Below are positions 42,866 to 51,841 of a stretch of 64,000 nt of DNA, in pieces. The first letter of the stretch is position 1. Each line of letters begins with the position of its first letter. The notes under the pieces are model-generated. The model saw nothing but the letters and a program-made list of their open reading frames with translations. It was not told where the DNA came from and searched no databases. The position numbers were made by a program, and so were the translations under genes. Source of the stretch: MVYY01 sp035369865 (lineage in GTDB: Bacteria > Bacteroidota > Bacteroidia > Bacteroidales > Paludibacteraceae); NCBI GenBank assembly GCA_035369865.1, contig DAOOVG010000001.1, positions 1 to 64,000 of the forward strand, in the 5' to 3' direction.

Positions 42866-44545
42866 CTAAATATAAACTAAAATTAAAATTTGGGCTATAA
42901 TTACTCTTAAAAACATTGTTAATGGATATACTGTTGAATAAGCTACTGCAGGAGCATCTGAGCCAGCTATAGAATTAGCATAGGCTAAAGCAGGCGGATC
43001 TGTTGTGCTTCCCGCAAGCAATCCTATTAAAGTGAAATAATTCATTTTCAAAAACTTTCTGGAAATTATTCCTATTAATAGTAAAGGAATAAAAGAAATT
43101 AAAGCAGCACATCCCATCCAAAGCAAGCCATCCGCAGAAATTACATTTTCAACAAATTTATCTCCTGCCGCAATTCCAACACTAGCAAGAAAGAGTGAAA
43201 TGCCAATTTCACGTAACATGTAATTTGCACTCATCGTAGTGTAAGTAGTCAATTTTAACTTATAGCCGAAGCGTCCGATTAAAATAGCAATAATCAATGG
43301 ACCACCTGCCAAACCTAATTTTACTGGCATAGGGATTCCAGGAATGTAAAAAGGAATGCTCCCAAACAAAATGCCCAATAAGATTCCTGCAAAAATGGTA
43401 ATTAAAGGTGGCTCATTCAATTTTTGCAAAACATTTCCTAATAGTTTTTCTACTTGCTGAATAGCTTCTATTTCGCCTACTACCATTACGTAATCGCCTA
43501 CCTGTAAAGCCAATCCAGGCGTCCCCAATAAGTCAATTCCTGAACGATTTACTCGTGTTATATTGACTCCATAGAGGGTTCTTAATTTCAACGAACCAAT
43601 TGTTTTGCCATTCATTTTACTATTGGTTACTACAATTCGGCGAGAAACCAACTTCTCTTCTGAAATTTTCCAGTCCATTTCAACTTTCTCACCAATACAC
43701 GAAGCAATACGAGGGATATGCTTTGCATTTGCTACCAGCAGAATTATATCGTTTTCCTGTAAAACAGTATTACCTTGAGGGATGAAAAATTCTTCATTAC
43801 GCATTAATCTGGAAATGATAAAAGGATATCTAATTACTTTTTTTATTTCTCGTACTTGCTTGCCGATGGCTGATTTGTTGGTTACTTTTAAAGTAATTCT
43901 TTCCAAATTTTCTTGGTAGGATTCATTTATTTTACGCAATTGTTTATTTTCTTTTTCAAAATCAATCCTAAAAATAATTCTAAGTATGATAATGGAAAAA
44001 ATGATGCCAATAACACCAATCGGGTAAGCAACTGCATACCCCAAAGTAATAGGTGGTATTTCAGTCAATTGGCCTATGTGGTGAGCATGTTGAAGAGCTT
44101 CTTGGGCTGCACCAAGTCCGGGAGTGTTGGTAATAGCTCCCGACATTATACCTACCAGCATAGGCATGGAAATTTTTTCATTTAACAAATAATATAAACC
44201 AATCACTACAGCAACGCCCAACAAAACAATACTGGTAGCTAATAAATTTAACTGAATGCCTCCTTTTTTAAAAGAAGAAAAGAAACTAGGACCAACTTGT
44301 AATCCAATAGAATACACGAACAAAATCAGTCCAAATTCTTTTATGAATTCTATTACTTCTGGATTTCCTTTGAAGCCCAAATGACCAGCAAATAATCCAA
44401 CAAATAAAACAAAAGTTACACCAAGAGAAACACCGAAAAATTTAATTTTTCCAAGTAAAATTCCTGCGGTAATGACAAGAGAATATACCAGGATAATTTC
44501 TGCTACACCATTATCTACCAAAATCGATTTGATCCAGTCTATCAT
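42866..44545 (-). CDS. YidE/AspT-type antiporter with two TrkA-C domains
   Basis: A 559-residue inner-membrane transporter. An N-terminal membrane block (about 1-190) contains GAITNTPGLGAAQEAL; two cytoplasmic TrkA-C (RCK-C) domains lie at about 205-370 (GKQVREIKKV..., VSRRIVVTNSKMNGKTIGSL); and a C-terminal membrane block (about 380-559) contains GLLAGSTTDPPALAYANS. This is the aspartate:alanine exchanger (AAEx) family arrangement of YidE/YbjL/AspT. The substrate is unknown; several members exchange dicarboxylates or amino acids. Unusually for this genome it has a clear ribosome binding site (AAAGGAG, 7 bases before ATG). Confidence 0.88.
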   Translation of the reverse strand: MIDWIKSILVDNGVAEIILVYSLVITAGILLGKIKFFGVSLGVTFVLFVGLFAGHLGFKGNPEVIEFIKEFGLILFVYSIGLQVGPSFFSSFKKGGIQLNLLATSIVLLGVAVVIGLYYLLNEKISMPMLVGIMSGAITNTPGLGAAQEALQHAHHIGQLTEIPPITLGYAVAYPIGVIGIIFSIIILRIIFRIDFEKENKQLRKINESYQENLERITLKVTNKSAIGKQVREIKKVIRYPFIISRLMRNEEFFIPQGNTVLQENDIILLVANAKHIPRIASCIGEKVEMDWKISEEKLVSRRIVVTNSKMNGKTIGSLKLRTLYGVNITRVNRSGIDLLGTPGLALQVGDYVMVVGEIEAIQQVEKLLGNVLQKLNEPPLITIFAGILLGILFGSIPFYIPGIPMPVKLGLAGGPLIIAILIGRFGYKLKLTTYTTMSANYMLREIGISLFLASVGIAAGDKFVENVISADGLLWMGCAALISFIPLLLIGIISRKFLKMNYFTLIGLLAGSTTDPPALAYANSIAGSDAPAVAYSTVYPLTMFLRVIIAQILILVYI

Positions 44546-44590
44546 ACATACTCCTTTAAAGTTTTAAAAAAGAAACATTTCCATGTGTTA

Positions 44591-44598
44591 CAAAATTA
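44591..44598 (-). promoter_or_regulatory. -7 promoter box for the YidE/AspT-type transporter
   Basis: On the minus strand TAATTTTG, a TAnnTTTG match, 45 bases before the ATG at 44545. The expected TTTG further upstream is not seen. Confidence 0.4.
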
Positions 44599-44657
44599 CA
44601 CAATTTTTAAACTCTTTAAAAATTGAAATATATATTAGCTACATGATAAAAATAGAT

Positions 44658-44665
44658 TATTTTTG
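44658..44665 (+). promoter_or_regulatory. -7 promoter box for hisB
   Basis: TATTTTTG, a TAnnTTTG match, 61 bases before the hisB ATG in the 181-base divergent gap. Confidence 0.4.
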
Positions 44666-44726
44666 TAATGAGAATAATTATAAAAAAAGAAATAATTCTG
44701 CTTGTTTAATAATTGTTTGATTTTTT

Positions 44727-45848
44727 ATGAAAAAGAGAGTGCTTTTCATTGACAGAGATGGAACCATTTTAGTAGAGCCATCTGAAACTTATCAGGTAGA
44801 TACGTTGGAACAACTTGAATTTTTGCCTGGCGTGATTCGTAATTTATATTTTATTCGTCAGAAACTTGATTTTGAATGGGCACTGGTTTCTAATCAAGAT
44901 GGTTTGGGAACCTCAGCTTATCCTCAGAAAAATTTTGATGTTGTTCAACAGAAATTTTTACAAATTCTGAAAAATGAAGATATTACTTTTGATAAAATAT
45001 TTATTGATAAGTCTTTACCTGAAGAATCTCTTCCTACTCGCAAACCGGGTATTGGAATGCTGACCGAATATTTTTCAGAAGATTATGATTTGCAAAATTC
45101 TTTTGTTATAGGTGATCGTTATACTGATGTGGAACTTGCTAAAAATCTGGGTTGTAAAGCTATTTTTTTAAATAATGATGAAAAAATTTTAGAGAAAAAA
45201 AAACTGACAGAATATTGTGTTTTGCAGACCAGCAGTTGGGACAAAATTGCTGAATTTTTATTTGCAGGCGAACGAACGGCTGTCGTACAACGAACCACCA
45301 AGGAAACAGATGTATATGTTTACTTAAATTTGGATGGCGAAGGTAAAAGTTCTATTTCTACAGGTCTTCATTTTTTTGACCACCTGCTGGAACAAATCAG
45401 CAAACATTCAGGTTGTGATTTAACAATTCAAGTAAAAGGTGATTTGGAAGTGGACGAACATCATACTATTGAAGATACAGCTCTTGCACTTGGTGAAGCT
45501 TTTGCAAAAACATTGTCTGATAAGCGAGGCATTGAACGTTATGGTTTTTGCTTACCAATGGACGATTCATTAAGTATGGTTGCTATTGATTTTGGAGGAA
45601 GACCATGGTTGGTTTTTGATGCCCATTTTCAGCGAGAATATATTGGTGACTTCCCAACAGAGATGATTTTACATTTTTTCAAATCGTTTAGCGATGCAGC
45701 AAAAATGAATCTTTACATAAAAGCTGAAGGTGAAAATGAACATCATAAATTAGAGTCTATTTTCAAAGCATTGGCAAAAGCTATTAAAATGGCAGTCAAG
45801 CGGGATATTTATCATTTTGATTTACCCTCAACAAAAGATGCTTTATAA
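44727..45848 (+). CDS. hisB: Bifunctional histidinol-phosphatase/imidazoleglycerol-phosphate dehydratase HisB
   Basis: A 373-residue fusion. Residues 1-165 are a HAD phosphatase with FIDRDGT (D9, D11), SNQDGLG and RYTDVELAKN. Residues about 178-373 are the dehydratase, with FFDHLLEQISKHSGCDL, DEHHTIEDTALALGEA and KAEGENEHHKLESIFKA, whose His/Glu residues bind the manganese pair. It performs steps 6 and 8 of histidine synthesis. In many relatives it lies with hisGDC; here it stands apart, upstream of a phosphatase-superfamily gene. The other his genes are not in the window. Confidence 0.96.
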   Translation: MKKRVLFIDRDGTILVEPSETYQVDTLEQLEFLPGVIRNLYFIRQKLDFEWALVSNQDGLGTSAYPQKNFDVVQQKFLQILKNEDITFDKIFIDKSLPEESLPTRKPGIGMLTEYFSEDYDLQNSFVIGDRYTDVELAKNLGCKAIFLNNDEKILEKKKLTEYCVLQTSSWDKIAEFLFAGERTAVVQRTTKETDVYVYLNLDGEGKSSISTGLHFFDHLLEQISKHSGCDLTIQVKGDLEVDEHHTIEDTALALGEAFAKTLSDKRGIERYGFCLPMDDSLSMVAIDFGGRPWLVFDAHFQREYIGDFPTEMILHFFKSFSDAAKMNLYIKAEGENEHHKLESIFKALAKAIKMAVKRDIYHFDLPSTKDAL

Positions 45849-45907
45849 CTGTCTAAAAAACGCATGTTTTTCATTTGTTAAAAATCAAAAAGTTAATTTT
45901 TTAAAAT

Positions 45908-47524
45908 ATGAAGTTTTTCGTTCTGAATTTTTGGTTGTTGCTAATTTTCAATGTTTTGGCAACTTATGTAGCTGCTCAAAATTTTACTTCAAAACCACCG
46001 CGATTGGTTGTTGGGATAATGATTGATGGTTTGCAACAACGTCATATTGACCAGTTGTGGAATCGATTTGATAGTTATGGTTTCAAGCAAATTGTGGAAA
46101 AAGGTGCAATATGTAACAATATTTATTACAACCTTCTTTCAGCAGGAAATGCGTCAGACATTGCAACAGTTATGACAGGCACTACTCCTTATTATCATGG
46201 CGTGACAGGGAATCATTATTTTTCAAGAAAAAATAAGGAAGTACAATCTATTATTTACGATGAAAATGAACTTGGCATTGGAACAAAATTAACTGTTTCG
46301 GCACATCATTTATTGTCCAGCACAGTAACAGACGAATTGATGCTAAATTTTTCTCATCAATCAAAAACGTACGCAGTGGCTATTAATCCTGAAGAAGCTC
46401 TTATGCTGGCAGGACATACGGCAAATAGTGCTGTGTGGATAAGTGACGAAACAATGAAATGGATTACTACAACTTATTATTCAGATGGTTTGGCAGCAAG
46501 TGCTGATGAAATGAATGTGAATGACCAGATTAGAAAATACGCTTCTATGATTTGGGAACCGATGTATTCACCTAATACTTATCTTTATCCACCACAAGGA
46601 GAAAACAAAAAAACTTCTTTTGAATATAAACCTGACAGTAAACGGAAAAATTCTTCTCTTTTACTATTGAAAAATACGCCAACTGCAAATGCCGTTGTGG
46701 CTGACCTTGCCTATAGAATTATTAATCAGGAAAAATTAGGAACAGACGATTATCCTGATTTTCTTCTACTTCAATTTACTGTCAAAACACCTTATGAAAA
46801 AACTTCGGTCATCAATTCTGCTGAAAAAGAAGATATTTATTTACAATTAGATAAAGATATTCAGTATTTGTTGCAAAAAATTGATAGTAAAATCGGAATG
46901 TCGCAGGTGTTGGTTTTTATGTTTGGAAATCAGACCAATTTTCATACCCCCATTGAATTAGGCAACAATAAAATTCCAGCGGGATATTTTAATGGAGATC
47001 GTTCAATGGCTTTGTTGAACACTTATTTAATGGCAATTTATGGTCAAGAAAAATGGGTGGAAGGTTATTACGGGAAAAATATATTTTTAAATCGTCGAAA
47101 AATTGAAGAAAAAAAATTAAATCTTTATGATATTCAACAAACAGTGGCTGATTTTATGTTGGAATTTGAAGGTGTTCAAGCTGCTTTTACAGCTACTCAG
47201 GTTTTAAATGCGAATTCGCAAATCAATGATCAAATAATTCCTATCAGAAATTCATTTCACAAAAATTCCAGTGGTGATGTCATTCTCACTTTATTGCCTG
47301 GCTGGATAGAATTAAATGAAAATAATCAGCCTGTGGGCGAATCGAATGCTGTCATTTCTTATACACCTGTTTATTTTTATGGATGGAATATTAAGCCTCA
47401 GAAAATTAACACTTTTTATCCTGTTACCTCTATTGCCCCTACATTAAGCAAAATTTTAAATATTCCTGAACCTAATGCTTGCGTTGGAACACCAATAGAA
47501 GAAATAATTCGAGAAATAAAATAA
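45908..47524 (+). CDS. Secreted alkaline-phosphatase-superfamily protein, active site degenerate
   Basis: A 538-residue exported protein: signal peptide about 1-24 (ending TYVAAQ), then PRLVVGIMIDGLQQRHIDQLW and VMTGTTPYYHGVTGNHYF, the alkaline-phosphatase/phosphodiesterase superfamily fold. In active family members the nucleophile Thr and a His lie in a TAPGHATIYTG-type block; here the block is NASDIATVMTG, so both are replaced, and I see no DHG/HGH zinc motif near the C-terminus. It may be a structural or binding protein rather than a phosphatase. It follows hisB by 59 bases and precedes a PatB-type lyase by 40. Confidence 0.72.
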   Translation: MKFFVLNFWLLLIFNVLATYVAAQNFTSKPPRLVVGIMIDGLQQRHIDQLWNRFDSYGFKQIVEKGAICNNIYYNLLSAGNASDIATVMTGTTPYYHGVTGNHYFSRKNKEVQSIIYDENELGIGTKLTVSAHHLLSSTVTDELMLNFSHQSKTYAVAINPEEALMLAGHTANSAVWISDETMKWITTTYYSDGLAASADEMNVNDQIRKYASMIWEPMYSPNTYLYPPQGENKKTSFEYKPDSKRKNSSLLLLKNTPTANAVVADLAYRIINQEKLGTDDYPDFLLLQFTVKTPYEKTSVINSAEKEDIYLQLDKDIQYLLQKIDSKIGMSQVLVFMFGNQTNFHTPIELGNNKIPAGYFNGDRSMALLNTYLMAIYGQEKWVEGYYGKNIFLNRRKIEEKKLNLYDIQQTVADFMLEFEGVQAAFTATQVLNANSQINDQIIPIRNSFHKNSSGDVILTLLPGWIELNENNQPVGESNAVISYTPVYFYGWNIKPQKINTFYPVTSIAPTLSKILNIPEPNACVGTPIEEIIREIK

Positions 47525-47564
47525 AAGATTTATTCTGAAAAGAGAAAAGATAAGTAAAAAATTT

Positions 47565-48737
47565 ATGAAATATAATTTTGATGAAATTATTGATCGTAGA
47601 AATACCAATGCGGTGAAAATAGAAGCTTGTCCTTCTCTTTTTGGAACAAACGATGTTCTTCCTTTGTGGGTAGCAGACATGGATTTTCGCACACCAGATT
47701 TTATTTTAGAAACCATTCGTCGTCGTTGTGAACATCCCATTTTGGGGTATACGATAATGCCAAAAGAATATTTCCCAAGTATTATTTATTGGTTAAATCA
47801 AATTCATCAATTTGAGGTAAAAGAAGAATGGTTGGGTTTTTTACCAGGAGTAGTAACAGGTTTAGCCTTAGCAGTGAAACAATTTTCCAGCGAAGGAGAT
47901 GAAGTGATTGTTCAACCGCCTGTTTACTACCCATTTATGGAAGTAGTGAAAAGTAATCATCGTAAATTAGTTTATAATCCTTTGCAGGAAAGAAACGGAA
48001 AATTTGAAATGGATTTTGAAGATTTAGAAAGCAAAATTTCTTCTCGAACCAAGTTGCTTTTGTTATGTAATCCTCAAAATCCTGGTGGTAGAATTTGGGA
48101 TCGAACAACCTTGCATACATTGGCTGAAATTTGCGAGCGTCATCATATTTTGATTGTTTCTGATGAAATTCATGGCGATATGGCTTTGGCAGGGAATCAA
48201 CATGTTCCTTTTGCCAGCGTATCCAATAAAGCTGCACAAATCAGCATTACGCTTATGTCGCCAAGCAAAATTTTTAACATACCTTCATTGCAAGCGGCTT
48301 ATTATATTATTCCAAATGAAGAAATTAGAAATTTATTCAAAGATTTTCTGAATCAGTTAAGAATAACCGATGGAAACATTTTTGCTTACATTGCGACCAT
48401 TGCTGCTTACACACAAGGAACAGAATGGCGACGGCAAATGTTGCAATATGTCAATAAAAATGTGGAATATGTTATTCATTTTTTAAAGGAAGAGCTTCCA
48501 CTAATTGAGCCTATGAAACCAGAAGCTTCTTTCCTGATCTGGCTGAATTGTGAAAAAATGGGAATGACCGATGAGGAATTATTTCAATTTTTTATCCAAA
48601 AAGCTGGTTTAGGACTTAATAAGGGAAAAATTTTTGGACCGGGTGGCGAGCAACATTTCAGGTTGAATGTTGCTTGTCCACGAAATGTGTTGCAGCAAGC
48701 AATGAAACAATTAAAAAGTGCGTTTGAATCATTTTAA
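47565..48737 (+). CDS. MalY/PatB-type PLP-dependent aminotransferase or C-S lyase
   Basis: A 390-residue fold-type I PLP enzyme. MalY/PatB signatures: FDEIIDRRNTNAVKIE at the start, LPLWVADMDFRTPDFI, VQPPVYYPF, LLLCNPQNPGGRIWD, VSDEIHGDMAL and the PLP-lysine block SPSKIFNIPSLQAAY. Enzymes of this group cleave cystathionine or cystine (beta C-S lyase) and some act as aminotransferases. The product is probably homocysteine, H2S or pyruvate from a sulfur amino acid. In the hisB-ung direction, 11 bases before ung. Confidence 0.88.
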   Translation: MKYNFDEIIDRRNTNAVKIEACPSLFGTNDVLPLWVADMDFRTPDFILETIRRRCEHPILGYTIMPKEYFPSIIYWLNQIHQFEVKEEWLGFLPGVVTGLALAVKQFSSEGDEVIVQPPVYYPFMEVVKSNHRKLVYNPLQERNGKFEMDFEDLESKISSRTKLLLLCNPQNPGGRIWDRTTLHTLAEICERHHILIVSDEIHGDMALAGNQHVPFASVSNKAAQISITLMSPSKIFNIPSLQAAYYIIPNEEIRNLFKDFLNQLRITDGNIFAYIATIAAYTQGTEWRRQMLQYVNKNVEYVIHFLKEELPLIEPMKPEASFLIWLNCEKMGMTDEELFQFFIQKAGLGLNKGKIFGPGGEQHFRLNVACPRNVLQQAMKQLKSAFESF

Positions 48738-48748
48738 TTTTTAAAGAT

Positions 48749-49411
48749 ATGAATGTAAAAATAGAACCTCAGTGGCAAACAATTTTACAGCCAGAATTTG
48801 ACAAAGATTATTTTGTTCGGTTAACTGATTTTGTAAAAAATGAATATAAAACGAGACGGATTTTCCCACCTGGTTCTTTGATATTCAATGCTTTTAATCT
48901 TTGTCCTTATGATAAGGTAAAAGTAGTTATTCTCGGTCAAGATCCTTACCCCAACGAAGGGCAGGCTCATGGTTTATGTTTTTCAGTAAATGAAAATGTA
49001 GAATTTCCACCTTCTTTGATGAATATTTTTAAAGAAATTCAAGCAGAATTTGGTAAACCGATTCCAAAAAATGGGAATTTAACTCGTTGGGCTGAGCAAG
49101 GCGTTTTATTACTCAATGCCATTTTAACTGTTCAAGCACATTTGCCAACTTCTCATCAAGGAAAAGGCTGGGAAATCTTTACTGATGCGGTTGTTCGGAA
49201 ATTAGCTACTGAAAAGGAACATCTCGTTTTTATGTTATGGGGAAATTATGCTCAGCAAAAAGGTGCATTTATTGATCCAAATCGTCATCTGGTTTTAAAA
49301 TCGAGCCATCCTTCACCTCTTTCTGCCAATAGAGGTTTCTTTGGTAATCAACATTTTATGCTTGCCAATCAGTATCTCAAAGCTCATGGAGAAAAAGAAA
49401 TCGATTGGTAA
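48749..49411 (+). CDS. ung: Uracil-DNA glycosylase, family 1
   Basis: A 220-residue Ung with the water-activating loop GQDPYPNEGQAHGLCFSV (Asp is catalytic), the Asn-containing LLLNAILTV uracil pocket and the DNA-intercalation loop HPSPLSANRGFFG. It removes uracil from DNA to begin base-excision repair. It starts 11 bases after the PatB-type gene, so it is in the same transcript. Length and motifs are normal. Confidence 0.96.
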   Translation: MNVKIEPQWQTILQPEFDKDYFVRLTDFVKNEYKTRRIFPPGSLIFNAFNLCPYDKVKVVILGQDPYPNEGQAHGLCFSVNENVEFPPSLMNIFKEIQAEFGKPIPKNGNLTRWAEQGVLLLNAILTVQAHLPTSHQGKGWEIFTDAVVRKLATEKEHLVFMLWGNYAQQKGAFIDPNRHLVLKSSHPSPLSANRGFFGNQHFMLANQYLKAHGEKEIDW

Positions 49412-49507
49412 AAAATTCTTATGCTTTTCAAAAAATAAAATGTTCGGTTGTACGTTTTTTAATAAGCATTTGACTTTAAAGTGTTTAACTTTTAATATAT
49501 TTATTCA

Positions 49508-50257
49508 ATGACTTTACAAGAGCAATTTGAAAAACAAGGGAATTTTTTGTTCAAATATCGCAGCTATTTGCCTTTGATAATTATAGTTGCAGGTTTATTG
49601 GTTTATATTTTTCCCTTATTGAAAAATCCAAATCCTTCTTTTACATCTTATACAATTTTAGTATTTGTAAGTTTAGCTATTTCATTTATTGGTTTTGCTA
49701 TTCGAGTTTATACAGTGGGATATACTCCGGCAAATACTTCTGGAAGAAATACAGCTGAACAAATTGCAGATGAATTAAATACCACCGGAATTTATTCAAT
49801 AGTTCGACATCCACTTTATTTAGGAAATTTTTTTATGTGGCTGGGTGCAACTTTATTAACAGCAAATGGATGGTTTGTTGTAATATTTGTATTGGTTTAT
49901 TGGCTTTATTATGAAAGAATTATGTATGCAGAGGAACAATTTTTACAACGCAAATTTGGTGAAACATTTCTTCGCTGGGCAGAAAAAACACCTACTTTTA
50001 TTCCTGCTTTTCATAGATTTGTTCCATCACGTTATCCTTTTAGCTGGAAAAAAGCTATGAAGAAAGAAAAAAACGGCTTAGTTGCTATTTTTATTTTACT
50101 TTTTGTTTTTTATAATATTCGGTATTCTTTCAAGAATCATCATTTTTCAATAGATTTGAATTGGATTTTTTGGGTAACACTTTTGACCGTTTTACTTTAT
50201 CTGGTTTTAAAATTTCTGAAAAAGAAAACGCACATTTTAGATGAAAAGGGTAGATAA
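49508..50257 (+). CDS. Isoprenylcysteine-methyltransferase-like membrane methyltransferase
   Basis: A 249-residue protein with about five membrane segments. The centre has the ICMT/PEMT signature GIYSIVRHPLYLGNFFMWLGA, where the RHP motif and following residues bind SAM, and ends YAEEQFLQRKFGETFLRWAEKTPTFIP. Bacterial ICMT-like enzymes methylate lipids or small molecules in the inner membrane; the substrate here is unknown. It lies 97 bases after ung and is followed by a strong bidirectional terminator. Confidence 0.82.
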   Translation: MTLQEQFEKQGNFLFKYRSYLPLIIIVAGLLVYIFPLLKNPNPSFTSYTILVFVSLAISFIGFAIRVYTVGYTPANTSGRNTAEQIADELNTTGIYSIVRHPLYLGNFFMWLGATLLTANGWFVVIFVLVYWLYYERIMYAEEQFLQRKFGETFLRWAEKTPTFIPAFHRFVPSRYPFSWKKAMKKEKNGLVAIFILLFVFYNIRYSFKNHHFSIDLNWIFWVTLLTVLLYLVLKFLKKKTHILDEKGR

Positions 50258-50260
50258 AAA

Positions 50261-50294
50261 TAAACCTCTTTGAAAAATTTTTCAGAGAGGTTTA
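50261..50294. terminator. Bidirectional terminator between convergent genes
   Basis: A near-perfect 17-bp inverted repeat (one G:T) centred at 50277/50278: outer arms TAAACCTCT and AGAGGTTTA, inner TGAAAAATTTTTCA. It separates the rightward methyltransferase gene from the leftward rubrerythrin gene and could stop both. Confidence 0.85.
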
Positions 50295-50324
50295 ATAAAT
50301 TTTTGAGAAATAATGTTATGATAA

Positions 50325-50903
50325 TCAATAATTTTCCTGCCATAACTCCATGAATGCTTTTGGATGCAGACAAACAGGACAAGTTTCCAGAGCTTCTGCT
50401 GATTCATAGATGTAGCCACAATTTCTACATTTCCACCAAACTTTTCCATCTTTTTTAAAGACTTTGTCTTCGGAAATGTTTTGCAAAAGTTTAAGATAAC
50501 GGCGTTCATGTTCTACTTCTACTTTTGCTACCATTTTAAAAGCAACTGCAATTTCAGAAAATCCTTCTTCTTCAGCAACTTGAGCAAAAGTTGGATATAA
50601 GTTTGACCATTCATCATATTCTCCTTCAGCAGCAGCTTTCAAGTTTTGCTTGGTATCACCAATTACACCAGCAGGATAAGAAGCGGTGATTTCAACCATA
50701 CCGCCTTTTAAAAATTTAAAGAAACGTTTGGCGTGTTCTTTTTCTTGACTAGCAGTTTCCATAAAGATAGCTGCAATTTGTTCGTAACCTTCTTTTTTGG
50801 CCACGCTGGCAAAGAATTCATAACGATTGCGAGCTTGTGATTCTCCTGCAAAGGCTTTCAGTAGGTTCTGCTCAGTTTTTGTACCTTTCAATGATTTTTC
50901 CAT
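50325..50903 (-). CDS. rbr: Rubrerythrin
   Basis: A 192-residue rubrerythrin. The N-terminal four-helix di-iron domain has FAGESQARNRYEFFAS and ETASQEKEHAKRFFKFL and later EEGFSEIAVAFKMV; the repeated ExxH ligands are in place. The C-terminal rubredoxin domain has CRNCGYIYE and CPVCLHPK holding one iron. It reduces hydrogen peroxide in the cytoplasm of anaerobes with electrons from rubredoxin-type donors. The next gene upstream, a flavin reductase-rubredoxin fusion, is a plausible donor. Confidence 0.96.
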   Translation of the reverse strand: MEKSLKGTKTEQNLLKAFAGESQARNRYEFFASVAKKEGYEQIAAIFMETASQEKEHAKRFFKFLKGGMVEITASYPAGVIGDTKQNLKAAAEGEYDEWSNLYPTFAQVAEEEGFSEIAVAFKMVAKVEVEHERRYLKLLQNISEDKVFKKDGKVWWKCRNCGYIYESAEALETCPVCLHPKAFMELWQENY

Positions 50904-50978
50904 ATTTTTTATAATTAAATTGTATTTACAATAGAAATTGATTGAACATGATTTATTTGATAATATTTTTGAGTTGTT

Positions 50979-51656
50979 TCATTTTATTTCAATAAATTCA
51001 GATTTTGATGTGCCACAAAGTGGGCATACCCAATCGTCAGGTAAATCTTCAAATTTAACTTTTTCTTGGGCTTCATCATAAATATAACCACAAACGAGAC
51101 ATTTAAATTTTTTGTTCATTGAATTTATTTTAGAAGTTGATAAATTAGTTGGATTGATATAAGTAGGAGCATTTTTAGGTGATACTCCTTTTTTTATTTC
51201 TCGGTAATAAGCATAAGTTAATGGCGGCTGAGTTTCATCTATTATTTGTGCATCAACTACATCACCAATAAACAGCAAATGAGTACCCACATCAAAAGTT
51301 TGTATCACTTTACATTCTAAAAAAGCAATGCTATCATTTAATACGATGGGAACACCTGTTTGTCCATAAATAATATTATTTCCACTCATTTTATCAGTTT
51401 CTCTACCACTTTTGTAACCAAATTTGCCGATAATTTCACTGGAAGCCTCCTGCGCGAGAACTGAAACAGAGAAAACTTTATATTGATTAATAAATTCACA
51501 GGTATAATTATCTTTATTGCAGCAAACTGTAAATCGTGGAGGTTCAGAAGTTACCTGAAATACTGTGTTGGAAATAAAACCATTACCTTTTTCTTTATTT
51601 CCTGAACTTACAATATACAAACCATAAGAAATTTTAAAAAATGTCGTTACGTTCAT
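50979..51656 (-). CDS. Flavin reductase-rubredoxin fusion (high-molecular-weight rubredoxin type)
   Basis: A 225-residue protein: residues 1-165 are a flavin reductase-like FMN-binding domain (YGLYIVSSGNKEKGNGFISN, LLFIGDVVDAQ), and residues about 172-225 a rubredoxin domain (KCLVCGYIYD...DWVCPLCGTSKSEF), as in Moorella high-molecular-weight rubredoxin Hrb, which passes electrons from NAD(P)H to oxygen- or NO-reducing flavodiiron proteins or to rubrerythrin. It is in the same direction as rubrerythrin, 75 bases upstream, so the two may form an oxidative-stress pair. A flavodiiron gene is not in the window. Confidence 0.9.
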   Translation of the reverse strand: MNVTTFFKISYGLYIVSSGNKEKGNGFISNTVFQVTSEPPRFTVCCNKDNYTCEFINQYKVFSVSVLAQEASSEIIGKFGYKSGRETDKMSGNNIIYGQTGVPIVLNDSIAFLECKVIQTFDVGTHLLFIGDVVDAQIIDETQPPLTYAYYREIKKGVSPKNAPTYINPTNLSTSKINSMNKKFKCLVCGYIYDEAQEKVKFEDLPDDWVCPLCGTSKSEFIEIK

Positions 51657-51718
51657 TGAAAAAATTCGAGTTTTTATTTTTATTTTTTTGAAATATTCTT
51701 TTTTAAAATTCTAACAAA

Positions 51719-51726
51719 CAAATTTA
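51719..51726 (-). promoter_or_regulatory. -7 promoter box for the flavin reductase-rubredoxin gene
   Basis: TAAATTTG on the minus strand, with ATTG (near TTTG) 19 bases upstream at 51749-51746; 62 bases before the ATG at 51656. Confidence 0.45.
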
Positions 51727-51841
51727 AAAATTAATTTCATTTGAACAATATTCTCATAAATATTTTTTCACTTGGAAATAAAAAGGATGCTTTTTTCAAA
51801 ACAGCCTCTCATTAAAATGGGTTTTATTTGTTTGTATTTAA

